DNA of 64,000 nucleotides from Aggregatibacter sp. 2125159857 (GTDB taxonomy: Bacteria > Pseudomonadota > Gammaproteobacteria > Enterobacterales > Pasteurellaceae), in the NCBI RefSeq assembly GCF_017798005.1, contig NZ_CP072548.1:434001-498000 (forward strand), read 5' to 3'. The notes beneath the pieces were generated by a model. That model did no database searches. It saw only the letters and a program-made list of their open reading frames with translations, and was not told the DNA's origin. Positions 37,187 through 46,527 of the stretch are shown one piece after another. Made by a program: the position numbers and the translations under genes. Within the stretch, counting starts at the first letter, position 1. Each line of letters opens with the position of its first letter.

Positions 37187-38221
37187 TTGAGTCGTCTAAC
37201 CCTGGCGTTAGATGCGATGGGCGGGGACATTGGTCCCCGTATTACTATCCCAGCATCCATTTTAGCCTTGGAGCGCGATCCAACGCTTTCTCTCTTATTG
37301 TTTGGCGATCGTCAACAAATTCTTCCGCTTTTATCTTCTGCTCCCAACAGTCTTCGTCAACGCTGTGACATTGTTCATTGCACTCGTGTGATTGATAGTC
37401 GTCAGGGAATTTCCTATGCACTGCGTCATAGCAAAGATACTTCTATGCGTTTAGCGATTGAAGCCGTACAAAAAGGGGATGCGCAGGGCTGTGTGAGTGC
37501 GGGTGATACAGCAGCTTTGATGGGCTTATCGAAAATCTTATTGCAACCTCTAGAAGGTATCCATCGTCCGGCACTGATTTCTACGATTCCAACGGTGATA
37601 GGTGAGCGTTCGATTATGTTGGATCTGGGGGCGAATGTTGAGTGTGATGCAGAAAATTTGTATCAATTTGCCTTGATGGGTGCCATTTTTGCAGAAAATA
37701 CCTTGAATTTAGTTTATCCACGCATTGCGTTATTGAATATTGGTATTGAAGCGGTGAAAGGATACAAATCTATCCGGGATGCGGCAGATTTACTGAAAAA
37801 AGACACCGCACTTAATTACATTGGATTCCTTGAAGGCAATTTTTTACTCAATGGCAAGGCGGATGTGATTGTGACAGATGGCTTTGCCGGCAATGTTGCG
37901 CTGAAAACCTTGGAAGGCGCGGCAAAGAACGTGATTTCTCTACTGAAAAGTGATAAGAAAAAGAGTATATTAAGTCACGTTTTTGAGTATTTAATTAAAT
38001 ATCTTTTCAAAGATAAATACCAACGATTAAAGCAAATCAACCCTGATCAATATAATGGCGCATCGCTTATCGGTTTGACCTCTGTTGTGGTGAAAAGTCA
38101 CGGAAGTGCAAATATAGAGGCATTTGCTTATGCGATTGCCGATGCGGCATTACAAGCCCGACGTCAAATCCCGCAGAAAATTTTGGCGGGCTTAAATAAA
38201 AATGAAATATCAATGAAGTAG
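37187..38221 (+). CDS. plsX: Phosphate acyltransferase PlsX
   Basis: PlsX (344 residues) converts acyl-ACP to acyl-phosphate, a first step in phospholipid synthesis. The N-terminus reads [16 protein letters not shown], and the central block [26 protein letters not shown] is typical. It starts with TTG at 37187 behind AAGGTAA; no ATG lies at the right place, so the weak start codon is probably real and may lower translation. fabH follows almost without gap. Confidence 0.96.
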   Translation: MSRLTLALDAMGGDIGPRITIPASILALERDPTLSLLLFGDRQQILPLLSSAPNSLRQRCDIVHCTRVIDSRQGISYALRHSKDTSMRLAIEAVQKGDAQGCVSAGDTAALMGLSKILLQPLEGIHRPALISTIPTVIGERSIMLDLGANVECDAENLYQFALMGAIFAENTLNLVYPRIALLNIGIEAVKGYKSIRDAADLLKKDTALNYIGFLEGNFLLNGKADVIVTDGFAGNVALKTLEGAAKNVISLLKSDKKKSILSHVFEYLIKYLFKDKYQRLKQINPDQYNGASLIGLTSVVVKSHGSANIEAFAYAIADAALQARRQIPQKILAGLNKNEISMK

Positions 38222-38256
38222 TGAGTTTCCTCGCTATTATTTTTAACGAGATGACT

Positions 38257-39207
38257 ATGTTTAGCAAAATTTTATCGACAGGTAGCTATTTACCGCAGCA
38301 TATTCGCACCAATGCCGATTTAGAAAAAATGGTAGATACTTCAGATGAGTGGATTGTTACCCGTTCCGGTATTCGTGAACGTCGCATTGCTGCACCGGAT
38401 GAAACCGTCTCTACCATGGGATTTGAAGCAGCCCAAAAAGCCATTGAAGCGGCAAACATCAATCCACAGGAAATTGATCTTATTTTAGTAGCAACAACCA
38501 GCAACTCTCATGCTTATCCAAGTGCAGCTTGCCAAATTCAAGGGATGTTAGAGATTGACGATGCCATTGCGTTTGATTTAGCGGCGGCTTGTACCGGCTT
38601 TGTGTATGCGTTAGGTGTTGCTGATCAATTTATTCGTACCGGTAAAGTGAAAAAGGCGCTCGTGATCGGTTCTGATTTAAATTCCCGTAAATTAGATGAA
38701 ACAGATCGTAGTACCGTTGTGTTATTCGGTGATGGTGCAGGCGCGGCTATTTTGGAAGCATCGGAACAAGAAGGGATTATTTCTACCCATTTACACGCCT
38801 CAGCAGATAAAAATGGCGCATTGTTACTTCCTCAGCCTGAGCGTGGCGTGGCAAAATCCGGCTATATCGAAATGCAAGGCAATGAAACCTTTAAATTGGC
38901 GGTGCGTGAACTGTCGAATGTGGTGGAAGAAACCCTTGCCGCCAATAATTTAGATAAAAAAGACATTGATTGGTTGGTGCCTCATCAAGCGAATTTACGT
39001 ATTATTGCCGCCACGGCAAAAAAATTAGACATGGATATGTCGCAAGTGGTGGTCACGCTGGATCGTTATGCCAATAACAGCGCGGCAACCGTGCCGGTCG
39101 CATTGGATGAAGCGGTGCGTGATGGACGTATTCAGCGTGGTCAGTTGCTCCTTCTTGAAGCCTTTGGTGGTGGTTGGACTTGGGGTTCGGCTTTAGTGAG
39201 ATTTTAG
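38257..39207 (+). CDS. fabH: 3-oxoacyl-ACP synthase III (FabH)
   Basis: FabH (316 residues) condenses acetyl-CoA with malonyl-ACP to begin fatty acid synthesis. The catalytic Cys lies in [11 protein letters not shown], the His in VPHQANLR and the Asn in [10 protein letters not shown]. Earlier starts (GTG 38221, ATG 38251) are possible, but ATG 38257 with GAGAT upstream gives the normal length and N-terminus ([13 protein letters not shown]). It is followed by an uptake-signal terminator and then fabD. Confidence 0.97.
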   Translation: MFSKILSTGSYLPQHIRTNADLEKMVDTSDEWIVTRSGIRERRIAAPDETVSTMGFEAAQKAIEAANINPQEIDLILVATTSNSHAYPSAACQIQGMLEIDDAIAFDLAAACTGFVYALGVADQFIRTGKVKKALVIGSDLNSRKLDETDRSTVVLFGDGAGAAILEASEQEGIISTHLHASADKNGALLLPQPERGVAKSGYIEMQGNETFKLAVRELSNVVEETLAANNLDKKDIDWLVPHQANLRIIAATAKKLDMDMSQVVVTLDRYANNSAATVPVALDEAVRDGRIQRGQLLLLEAFGGGWTWGSALVRF

Positions 39208-39227
39208 ATAATCTGTTATCATTCGTG

Positions 39228-39260
39228 AAAAAAAGTGCGGTTATTTTTGACCGCACTTTT
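39228..39260 (+). terminator. Uptake-signal hairpin between fabH and fabD
   Basis: AAAAGTGCGGT and ACCGCACTTTT form an 11-bp stem with an eight-base loop and short T tract. It may partly separate plsX-fabH from fabD-fabG-acpP transcription. Confidence 0.7.
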
Positions 39261-39315
39261 CGACTGTAACGCATATCGGAATAAATTGATTTATTTTTTA
39301 GTATAGGTAAGAGAC

Positions 39316-40254
39316 ATGAAAAAATTTGCAATGGTTTTCCCAGGACAAGGTTCACAAACGGTGGGAATGTTAGCGGAATTAGCCGGCGACTACCCAATTG
39401 TACAAGAAACCTTTAAACAAGCTTCAGAAGTATTGGGATATGATTTGTGGCAATTAGTGCAGGAAGGCCCTGCGGAAGAATTAAACAAGACATGGCAAAC
39501 GCAGCCAGCGTTGTTAACGGCATCTGTGGCTGTTTATCGTGTATGGCAACAAAAATACCCGGCATTAAAACCGGAAGTGATGGCTGGTCATAGCTTAGGT
39601 GAATATTCTGCGTTGGTGTGTGCAGGTGTGTTAGATTTCCAAGATGCGGTTAAATTAGTGGAATTGCGCGGTAAGCTTATGCAACAAGCTGTGCCGGAAG
39701 GTACTGGGGCGATGTACGCGATCATTGGTTTAGACAATGACGCCATTATTAACGCCTGCAAACAAGCAGAACAGGGCGAAGTGGTTTCCGCCGTGAACTT
39801 CAATTCACCGGGCCAAGTCGTGATTGCCGGTGCGAAAGCGGCGGTAGAACGTGCGGCAGCATTATGTAAAGAAGCCGGTGCTAAACGTGCATTACCGCTA
39901 GCGGTTAGCGTGCCTTCACACTGTGCTTTAATGAAACCGGCTGCGGATCAATTATCTGTTTCCTTAGAAAGTATTACGTTGAAAGCGCCGGTAGTTGCGG
40001 TGTTAAATAATGTGGATGTAAAAGCCGAAACTGATGCCGTTGCGATTCGTAATGCTTTGGTTCGCCAACTTTATAGCCCGGTACGTTGGACAGAAACCGT
40101 AGAGAAAATGGCACAAAACGGCGTCGAAGTGTTAGTGGAAGTGGGGCCGGGTAAAGTGTTAAACGGGTTAGCGAAACGAATCGTGGATTCCTTACAAGCG
40201 GTTTCTGTAAATGATGTGAAATCCCTCGATTCCGTCGAAGAAGTATTAGCATAG
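39316..40254 (+). CDS. fabD: Malonyl-CoA:ACP transacylase FabD
   Basis: FabD (312 residues) loads malonyl groups on ACP. FPGQGSQTVGM is near the N-terminus, the nucleophile Ser lies in AGHSLGEYSAL (near residue 92), and the active-site His in VPSHCALM (near 200). It follows fabH and precedes fabG by 21 bases. Confidence 0.98.
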   Translation: MKKFAMVFPGQGSQTVGMLAELAGDYPIVQETFKQASEVLGYDLWQLVQEGPAEELNKTWQTQPALLTASVAVYRVWQQKYPALKPEVMAGHSLGEYSALVCAGVLDFQDAVKLVELRGKLMQQAVPEGTGAMYAIIGLDNDAIINACKQAEQGEVVSAVNFNSPGQVVIAGAKAAVERAAALCKEAGAKRALPLAVSVPSHCALMKPAADQLSVSLESITLKAPVVAVLNNVDVKAETDAVAIRNALVRQLYSPVRWTETVEKMAQNGVEVLVEVGPGKVLNGLAKRIVDSLQAVSVNDVKSLDSVEEVLA

Positions 40255-40275
40255 TAGTGAAAAGGAGAGAAAGTT

Positions 40276-41004
40276 ATGCAAGGTAAAATTGCATTAGTCA
40301 CAGGTGCAACGCGTGGTATTGGCCGTGCAGTAGCCGAAGAATTAGTATCAAAAGGCGCTTTTGTTATCGGTACAGCAACGTCTGAGAAAGGTGCTGAAAG
40401 TATTTCTGCCTATTTAGGTGAGAAAGGCAAAGGATTGGTATTAAATGTTGCGGATCAAGCTTCCATTGATACGGTATTGGAACAGATCAAACAAGAATTT
40501 GGCGACATTGATATTTTAGTGAATAACGCCGGTATTACCCGTGATAATTTGTTAATGCGCATGAAAGATGAAGAATGGTTCGATATTTTACAAACTAACT
40601 TGAGTTCTGTTTACCATCTTTCCAAAGCGATGCTTCGCACCATGATGAAAAAACGTTTCGGGCGTATCATCAACATTGGTTCTGTCGTGGGCTCCATGGG
40701 GAATGCCGGTCAGACAAATTATTGTGCGGCAAAAGCAGGTCTCATTGGTTTCAGTAAAGCCTTGGCAAAAGAAGTGGCTTCCCGTGGCATTACGGTAAAC
40801 GTTGTGGCACCAGGCTTTATTGCTACCGACATGACGGAAGTGTTAAGCGAAGAACTAAAAAATAACTTATTAACTCAAATCCCGGCAGGCCGTTTAGGTG
40901 AGCCGAAAGATATCGCTAAAGCCGTGGCATTTTTGGCTTCTGAGGATGCGTCTTATATTAATGGTACAACGTTGCACGTTAACGGTGGTATGTACATGAG
41001 CTAA
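40276..41004 (+). CDS. fabG: 3-oxoacyl-ACP reductase FabG
   Basis: FabG (242 residues) is the NADPH-dependent ketoacyl-ACP reductase of fatty acid elongation. It has the short-chain dehydrogenase cofactor loop TGATRGIGRAVA, NNAG near residue 86, and the catalytic Tyr and Lys in NYCAAKAGLIGFSK. It starts behind AAAGGAGAG. acpP lies 268 bases downstream with its own promoter region. Confidence 0.98.
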   Translation: MQGKIALVTGATRGIGRAVAEELVSKGAFVIGTATSEKGAESISAYLGEKGKGLVLNVADQASIDTVLEQIKQEFGDIDILVNNAGITRDNLLMRMKDEEWFDILQTNLSSVYHLSKAMLRTMMKKRFGRIINIGSVVGSMGNAGQTNYCAAKAGLIGFSKALAKEVASRGITVNVVAPGFIATDMTEVLSEELKNNLLTQIPAGRLGEPKDIAKAVAFLASEDASYINGTTLHVNGGMYMS

Positions 41005-41272
41005 TGGGTAGCAAGTGGAGGTTGCGGATAAATTGGATAAATGCGTGCAAATTAATTTGCTTAATGTTAGAATCCACCCCGCAACTGTCACTTGGTTACG
41101 TCATTCAATGTCTGTGAAAGACATAACTATTTTAAACTGTATGTGGTTGCAAAAATTCGGAACTCTTTTTTGAGGTTTGACCTCTAACAAGAAATCTTGC
41201 GAAATGTTTTGTAAATACATACACTACTTAACTTATCGCAATGAGCGTAAACTTAAACATAGGAAGAAACAA

Positions 41273-41503
41273 ATGAGCATTGAAGAACGCGTAAAAAAAA
41301 TCATCGTTGAACAATTAGGCGTGAAAGAAGAAGATGTAAAACCTGAAGCGTCTTTCGTTGAAGATTTAGGTGCGGATTCTTTAGATACTGTTGAATTGGT
41401 GATGGCTTTAGAAGAAGAATTCGATATCGAAATTCCAGATGAAGAAGCTGAAAAAATCACAACTGTTCAATCAGCAATTGATTACGTTCAAAACAATCAA
41501 TAA
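41273..41503 (+). CDS. acpP: Acyl carrier protein
   Basis: AcpP (76 residues) carries acyl chains on a phosphopantetheine attached to Ser36 ([11 protein letters not shown]). The protein is acidic and helical, as expected. The ATG at 41273 follows AGGAAGAAACAA; the longer open frame from 41177 is upstream leader. fabF, which usually follows acpP in enteric bacteria, is missing here, as I recall for H. influenzae. A strong terminator ends the cluster. Confidence 0.98.
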   Translation: MSIEERVKKIIVEQLGVKEEDVKPEASFVEDLGADSLDTVELVMALEEEFDIEIPDEEAEKITTVQSAIDYVQNNQ

Positions 41504-41517
41504 TTTCTGATTCTCAA

Positions 41518-41552
41518 TTTAGGCGGTTTAATAACCGCCTAAATTTTTTTTT
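41518..41552 (+). terminator. Terminator downstream of acpP
   Basis: TTTAGGCGGTT and AACCGCCTAAA form an 11-bp stem with a four-base loop and nine T residues after it. Confidence 0.95.
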
Positions 41553-41656
41553 ATCAAAAGAAAATCACAACATCACACCGCCATCACAAAATTTCTCAAT
41601 AAATCCAAAGACTAACCTTATTCTGTTATACAAACCTTCCTCATTCTCTTATAAAA

Positions 41657-41704
41657 ACACTACATATTGTGTGTTGAATAGTTAAAGATAACTATATATA
41701 GTAT
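41657..41704 (+). promoter_or_regulatory. Tandem NrdR-box-like operators upstream of nrdD
   Basis: ACACTACATATTGTGT (41657-41672) matches the NrdR consensus ACACWATATATWGTGT with one mismatch. TAACTATATATAGTAT (41689-41704) matches it at most positions. Their starts are 32 bases apart, about three DNA turns, the spacing known for NrdR sites. They lie 35-82 bases before the nrdD start, so NrdR repression when dATP is high is expected. Confidence 0.8.
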
Positions 41705-41738
41705 TGCCAACTTTAATCACACATTATAGGTGGCATAC

Positions 41739-43865
41739 ATGGGAACATTCTTCGTCATTAAGCGTGATGGTTCACGCATCGGGTTTGAAATTCAACGCAT
41801 TATTAATGCCATTAAAAAGGCAGCCCAAGCGGTGGGTATTCAAGATGAACGTTTTTGTCATGATATTGCACAAAAAGTCAGCAATGACATTTTTGCGCAT
41901 CATCAACAAGAAATTGACATTAGCCACATTCAAAAGATTGTCGAAAATCACCTAATGGCAAGCCAATATCCACAAATTGCGCGCGCTTATATTGAATACC
42001 GCCACGAACGTGATATGGCACGTGAAAAACGCAGTCAATTAACCAAAGAAATCGAGGGCCTGATTGAACAAAGTAACGTGGAGTTACTCAATGAAAATGC
42101 CAATAAAGACGCCAAAGTGATCCCAACACAGCGGGATTTATTGGCCGGTATCGTGGCGAAACATTATGCTAAACGTTACATTTTGCCGCGCGATGTCGTA
42201 GAAGCACATGAAAAAGGTGAAATTCACTATCACGATTTGGATTATTCACCTTTCTTCCCGATGTTTAACTGTATGTTAGTCGACTTAAAAGGCATGTTGA
42301 CCCATGGTTTTAAAATGGGGAATGCTGAAATTGAACCGCCGAAATCCATTGGCACCGCGACAGCCGTCACCGCCCAAATCATCGCCCAAGTGGCTAGCCA
42401 TATTTACGGTGGTACTACTATTAACCGCATTGATGAAGTGCTTTCGCCTTATGTGCAGTTAAGCTATGAGAAACACTTGAAAAATGCGGAACAATGGCAT
42501 ATTCCGGATGCACAAGGATATGCGCAAGCCTTGATTGAAAAAGAATGTTTCGATGCCTTCCAGTCTTTGGAATATGAAGTAAACACGCTGCATACTGCCA
42601 ATGGACAAACACCGTTTGTTACCTTTGGTTTTGGCTTAGGCACAACGTGGCAAGCACGTTTAATTCAAAAATCCATTTTACAAAATCGGATTCGCGGTTT
42701 AGGCAAAAACCACAAAACACCGGTATTCCCGAAACTGGTCTTTACTCAACGCAAAGGCGTAAATTTGGAGCCAAACGATCCGAATTACGACATCAAACAA
42801 CTTGCGTTGGAATGTGCTAGCAAACGGATGTATCCGGATATTCTGAATTACGACCAAGTCGTCAAAGTCACCGGCTCCTTTAAAGCCCCAATGGGCTGCC
42901 GCAGTTTCTTAGGCGCTTACGAAGAGGATGGCGAGCAAATCCATGACGGGCGTAACAACCTCGGCGTAGTGAGCCTCAATTTGCCACGTATCGCCATTGA
43001 AGCCAAAGGCGATGAAAAACGTTTCTATGACATATTGGATCAACGCTTGGCTTTAGCGAAAAAAGCCTTAATGACCCGCATCGCCCGTTTGGAACACACC
43101 AAGGCCCGCGTCGCGCCAATTCTCTACATGGAAGGTGCCTGTGGCGTGCGTTTGAAAGCAGATGATAATGTGGCACAAATCTTCAAAAATGGCCGTGCCT
43201 CCATTTCTCTAGGCTATATCGGTATTCACGAAACCATCAATGCGTTGTATCACCAAGGACATATTTACGATGACGAAATGCTACGTGAAAAAGGCCGTGC
43301 CATCGTAGAGCATTTAAGTAACGCGGTTAAACAATGGCGCGCCGAAACAGGCTATGCCTTCAGCTTATACTCCACGCCAAGTGAAAATCTGTGCGACCGT
43401 TTCTGTCGCCTTGACACCAAACAATTCGGTGTTATCGACGGCGTGACCGACAAAGGCTACTACACCAACAGCTATCACTTGGATGTTGAGAAAAAAGTGA
43501 ACCCATACGACAAGTTAGACTTTGAAATGGTGTACCCACCATTGGCTAACGGTGGTTTTATTTGCTACGGCGAATACCCGAACATTCAACACAACCTGAA
43601 AGCATTAGAAGACGTGTGGAATTACAGCTACGACCGCGTACCTTACTACGGTACCAACACGCCAATCGACGAATGTTATGAATGTGGTTTCACCGGCGAA
43701 TTTGAATGCACCAGCAAAGGTTTCACCTGCCCGAAATGCGGCAACCACGACAGTGAAAAAGTTTCTGTTACTCGCCGCGTCTGCGGCTACCTCGGCAGCC
43801 CAGATGCCCGTCCGTTTAATGCTGGGAAACAGGAAGAGGTGAAGCGTCGGGTTAAACACATGTAA
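41739..43865 (+). CDS. nrdD: Anaerobic ribonucleoside-triphosphate reductase NrdD
   Basis: NrdD (708 residues) reduces ribonucleotides without oxygen using a glycyl radical. An N-terminal ATP-cone (FFVIKRDGSRIGFEIQRIINAI) senses dATP/ATP. The C-terminal zinc site is CYECGFTGEF...CPKCGNH, and the glycyl radical site is in RRVCGYLGSPDARPFNAGK. ATG 41739 is preceded by AGGTGG at five bases, so I prefer it to GTG 41730. The activase gene nrdG lies unusually far (400 bases) downstream. Confidence 0.98.
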   Translation: MGTFFVIKRDGSRIGFEIQRIINAIKKAAQAVGIQDERFCHDIAQKVSNDIFAHHQQEIDISHIQKIVENHLMASQYPQIARAYIEYRHERDMAREKRSQLTKEIEGLIEQSNVELLNENANKDAKVIPTQRDLLAGIVAKHYAKRYILPRDVVEAHEKGEIHYHDLDYSPFFPMFNCMLVDLKGMLTHGFKMGNAEIEPPKSIGTATAVTAQIIAQVASHIYGGTTINRIDEVLSPYVQLSYEKHLKNAEQWHIPDAQGYAQALIEKECFDAFQSLEYEVNTLHTANGQTPFVTFGFGLGTTWQARLIQKSILQNRIRGLGKNHKTPVFPKLVFTQRKGVNLEPNDPNYDIKQLALECASKRMYPDILNYDQVVKVTGSFKAPMGCRSFLGAYEEDGEQIHDGRNNLGVVSLNLPRIAIEAKGDEKRFYDILDQRLALAKKALMTRIARLEHTKARVAPILYMEGACGVRLKADDNVAQIFKNGRASISLGYIGIHETINALYHQGHIYDDEMLREKGRAIVEHLSNAVKQWRAETGYAFSLYSTPSENLCDRFCRLDTKQFGVIDGVTDKGYYTNSYHLDVEKKVNPYDKLDFEMVYPPLANGGFICYGEYPNIQHNLKALEDVWNYSYDRVPYYGTNTPIDECYECGFTGEFECTSKGFTCPKCGNHDSEKVSVTRRVCGYLGSPDARPFNAGKQEEVKRRVKHM

Positions 43866-43904
43866 TCTTAAGGCGTTGCCAAATCTCCTCTAAGCCCTCT
43901 TTTA

Positions 43905-43934
43905 CCCCCTCTTTGCTAAAGAGGGGGATTTTAG
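43905..43934 (+). terminator. Terminator downstream of nrdD
   Basis: CCCCCTCTTT and AAAGAGGGGG form a 10-bp stem with a three-base loop, followed by ATTTTAGG. The short T tract makes it a moderate terminator. Confidence 0.72.
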
Positions 43935-44061
43935 GAGCATTATCACGATAAAGTGCGGTCATTTTTTGGGGGAGATATTCAGTCAAAAACATGAAAAAAT
44001 CTGACCGCACTTTTGCAACGCTCAAATAAAATGGGATTCCCGTATAAGACGCCTGAGCAGC

Positions 44062-44132
44062 TTGCCATTTTTAGGCAATTTTCGTCTGTTTGAGCGTAGC
44101 GAGTTCGAAAATTGCCGTAAAGAAAATGGCAA
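44062..44132. repeat. Long imperfect inverted repeat between nrdD and nrdG
   Basis: TTGCCATTTT and GGCAATTTTCG pair with CGAAAATTGCC and AAAATGGCAA further on, giving an interrupted stem of about 21 bp around a loop that contains GAGCGTAGCGAG. After it comes a second palindrome near 44178-44206 (ACTTTCTTTTG/CAAAAGAAAGT). The whole 43866-44265 gap has no convincing gene; an open frame on the minus strand merely crosses these palindromes. Uptake signals lie near 43951 and 44003. It looks like a multi-copy intergenic element. Confidence 0.65.
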
Positions 44133-44265
44133 TCAAGCGAAGAACAGCGGCTTATCCGGGTGCACTTTTCTTTGCTTACTTTCTTTTGTGCAAACAAAAG
44201 AAAGTGAGTCGCCATCGGCGAAACCCGATATTTAAAAAAGCGAATTTGATTTAAATAAAACAAAA

Positions 44266-44802
44266 ATGAACTACCTCCAATACTATCCCGTCGATATCGT
44301 CAACGGCGAAGGCACGCGTTGTACACTGTTTGTCAGCGGCTGTACTCATGGCTGCAAAGGGTGCTACAACCAAAAAAGCTGGTCATTTAGCGCCGGGGTG
44401 CCCTTTGGTAGTGAAATGGAAGAACAAATTCTCAAGGATCTCAAAGACACGCGCATTAAGCGACAAGGATTAACCCTTTCCGGGGGAGACCCTTTGCATC
44501 CGAGAAACATAGAAGCCCTGCTGCCTTTGGTTCAACGGGTAAAACGAGAATGTCCCGATAAAGACATTTGGGTTTGGACGGGTTACAAATTAGAAGAGTT
44601 GGATGAATATCAACGTCAAATGCTGCCTTATATTGACGTGCTCATTGATGGTAAGTTTATTCAAGAACAGGCGGACCCGAGCTTAGTTTGGCGTGGCTCG
44701 GCGAACCAAGTGATTCATCGACTAGCGTCAAAAAAACAGACCGCATCTAATATTTCCGACAGCTATTCAGCGGCAGGGCTTATTCAGCGATTTAAGATTT
44801 AG
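44266..44802 (+). CDS. nrdG: Anaerobic ribonucleotide reductase activating protein NrdG
   Basis: NrdG is the radical SAM enzyme that installs the glycyl radical on NrdD. The CxxxCxxC cluster motif is in CTHGCKGCYNQKSW near residue 26, followed by GLTLSGGDPLHP near 70. The protein matches family members to about residue 155 (WRGSANQVIHRL), after which 23 extra residues of low similarity run to the stop at 44802. This tail may be a recent C-terminal extension from stop loss. It is separated from nrdD by 400 bases with a terminator and repeats. Confidence 0.95.
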   Translation: MNYLQYYPVDIVNGEGTRCTLFVSGCTHGCKGCYNQKSWSFSAGVPFGSEMEEQILKDLKDTRIKRQGLTLSGGDPLHPRNIEALLPLVQRVKRECPDKDIWVWTGYKLEELDEYQRQMLPYIDVLIDGKFIQEQADPSLVWRGSANQVIHRLASKKQTASNISDSYSAAGLIQRFKI

Positions 44803-44827
44803 AGGCGAAAGTAGAGGCAGGAAAAAC

Positions 44828-44876
44828 AAAAGTGCGGTGGATTTAAAAAACGTTTTTCAAACCTACCGCACTTTTT
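44828..44876. terminator. Uptake-signal terminator between nrdG and asnA
   Basis: AAAAGTGCGGT (44828-44838) and ACCGCACTTTTT (44865-44876) pair; the 26-base interval holds a second A/T palindrome (AAAAAACGTTTTT). Both convergent genes can use it. Confidence 0.78.
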
Positions 44877-44882
44877 CATCTA

Positions 44883-45875
44883 TTACAGAATATGTTGATA
44901 TTCTTCTAACATTTCTTTCGGCCAAACGCTGGATTGCACTTCGCCGATATGTTTTTTACGTAATAACAACATCGCCAAACGAGATTGACCGATACCGCCA
45001 CCAATACTTAACGGCAATTTGCCTTGCAATAATTCTTGGTGCCAATCCATGTTGAGACGGTCTTCATCACCGGTTAAGCTCACTTGTAAACGTAACGCTG
45101 CTTCATCTACACGAATGCCCATTGAAGACAACTCAAAGGCTTTACCAAGCTGGTCGTTCCAAACCAAGATATCTCCGTTCAAGCCTTTGTAGCCATTTTC
45201 TGACTCTGTTGTCCAGTCATCATAATCCGGTGCACGTCCATCGTGTGGCTTGCCGTCAGACAATTTGCCGCCGATACCGACTAAGAAAACGGCGCCGTAT
45301 TCTTTACAAATCGCATTTTCACGTTCTTTGCCGCTCATGTTTGGATAACGTTTCACGAGGTCTTCACTGTGTACGAAAGTAATGTGTTTTGGTAGTACGG
45401 ACGGAATATCAAAACGGGCTTCCACCGCCAATTCTGTTAAGCGAATCGCACGATAAATCGAATTCACGGTTTCTTTTAAATAGGCGAAATTACGACGACC
45501 TTCCGGAATCACTTTCTCCCAGTCCCATTGGTCAACATAAACGGAGTGGGTCGCATCTAACGAATCTTCGTCCGGACGCAACGCTTTCATGTGTACAAAC
45601 AAGCCTTCGCCTTCTCTAAAATGAAAACGAGCCAATGTATGACGTTTCCATTTTGCCAAAGAGTGAACCACTTCAAACACCGCATTTGGAATTTGTTTTA
45701 CATGCACTTGAACCGCTTTTTCAATACCGGAAAGGTTATCTTGCATACCATTACCGACTTGGCTAAGAATCGGGCCTTGAACTTCGATGATGCCTAATTG
45801 CTCGATGAGGTTTTGAGTAAATGTATTTTTTACAAAACTAATCTCTTGTTGTTGCAAAATAAATGTCTTTTTCAT
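44883..45875 (-). CDS. asnA: Aspartate-ammonia ligase (asparagine synthetase A)
   Basis: AsnA (330 residues; E. coli 330) makes asparagine from aspartate, ammonia and ATP. It has a class II synthetase fold, with the block [20 protein letters not shown] and the C-terminal [25 protein letters not shown] that resembles motif 3. It diverges from asnC, its usual activator gene. Confidence 0.98.
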   Translation of the reverse strand: MKKTFILQQQEISFVKNTFTQNLIEQLGIIEVQGPILSQVGNGMQDNLSGIEKAVQVHVKQIPNAVFEVVHSLAKWKRHTLARFHFREGEGLFVHMKALRPDEDSLDATHSVYVDQWDWEKVIPEGRRNFAYLKETVNSIYRAIRLTELAVEARFDIPSVLPKHITFVHSEDLVKRYPNMSGKERENAICKEYGAVFLVGIGGKLSDGKPHDGRAPDYDDWTTESENGYKGLNGDILVWNDQLGKAFELSSMGIRVDEAALRLQVSLTGDEDRLNMDWHQELLQGKLPLSIGGGIGQSRLAMLLLRKKHIGEVQSSVWPKEMLEEYQHIL

Positions 45876-46002
45876 TGTTTTTACCCTATATTATCTAATG
45901 TTCCTACATGAATGGCGGAGATTCTCTCTATTCTTTAGGGTTAATGCAACACAATTTAGCCGAAATCAAAGAAATTTCATCATTATTTAAATGACATCTA
46001 AA

Positions 46003-46019
46003 AAATAATATAATTATTT
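46003..46019. promoter_or_regulatory. AT-rich palindrome in the asnA-asnC divergent promoter region
   Basis: AAATAATATAATTATTT is almost perfectly palindromic and lies 28 bases before asnC. AsnC/Lrp proteins favour such AT-rich symmetric sites, so it is a candidate operator. It could also simply be promoter DNA. Confidence 0.3.
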
Positions 46020-46046
46020 AGAGTTTTTAAAACAAAGGAGTGTGTT

Positions 46047-46499
46047 ATGCACAATATCGACAATTTAGATCAACAAATATTGCGTGTATTAACCAAAGAT
46101 GCCCGAACCCCTTATGCAGAAATGGCGAAAAATTTTGGTGTTAGCCCCGGCACAATTCATGTTCGGGTGGAAAAAATGCGCCAATCAGGCATTATTGAAG
46201 GGACAAAAGTGAAAATCAATGAACGCAAACTGGGTTATGATGTTTGCGGTTTCATTGGCATTATTTTGAAATCGGCAAAAGATTATGACAAAGTGATCAA
46301 AAAACTGGAAGCCATTGATGAAGTAGTAGAAGCCTATTACACCACCGGCAATTACTCCATCTTCATTAAAGTCATGACACACACGATTGCCGAACTGCAT
46401 TTAGTCTTGTCGGCAAAAATTCAATTAATTGATGAGATTCAATCCACAGAAACCTTAATTTCCATGCAGAACCCGATTTTGCGTGATATTAAACCGTAA
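46047..46499 (+). CDS. asnC: Transcriptional regulator AsnC (Lrp/AsnC family)
   Basis: AsnC (150 residues) activates asnA when asparagine is low and represses itself. The N-terminal helix-turn-helix ([38 protein letters not shown]) is followed by the RAM ligand-binding domain (about 65-150). AAAGGAGTG precedes the ATG. udp begins 28 bases after its stop and may be cotranscribed. Confidence 0.95.
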   Translation: MHNIDNLDQQILRVLTKDARTPYAEMAKNFGVSPGTIHVRVEKMRQSGIIEGTKVKINERKLGYDVCGFIGIILKSAKDYDKVIKKLEAIDEVVEAYYTTGNYSIFIKVMTHTIAELHLVLSAKIQLIDEIQSTETLISMQNPILRDIKP

Positions 46500-46527
46500 A
46501 AAACAAAGAACAAGAAAGGAGGATGTT

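Noticed and set aside
41673..41688. Possible FNR site (TTGAATAGTTAAAG) before nrdD
   Set aside because: Only one half-site resembles TTGAT; the other half fails, so oxygen control by FNR is not supported by this sequence.
43979..44263. Minus-strand open frame of 94 codons between nrdD and nrdG
   Set aside because: It runs across long palindromes and an uptake signal, has no ribosome binding site, and looks like translated repeat DNA.
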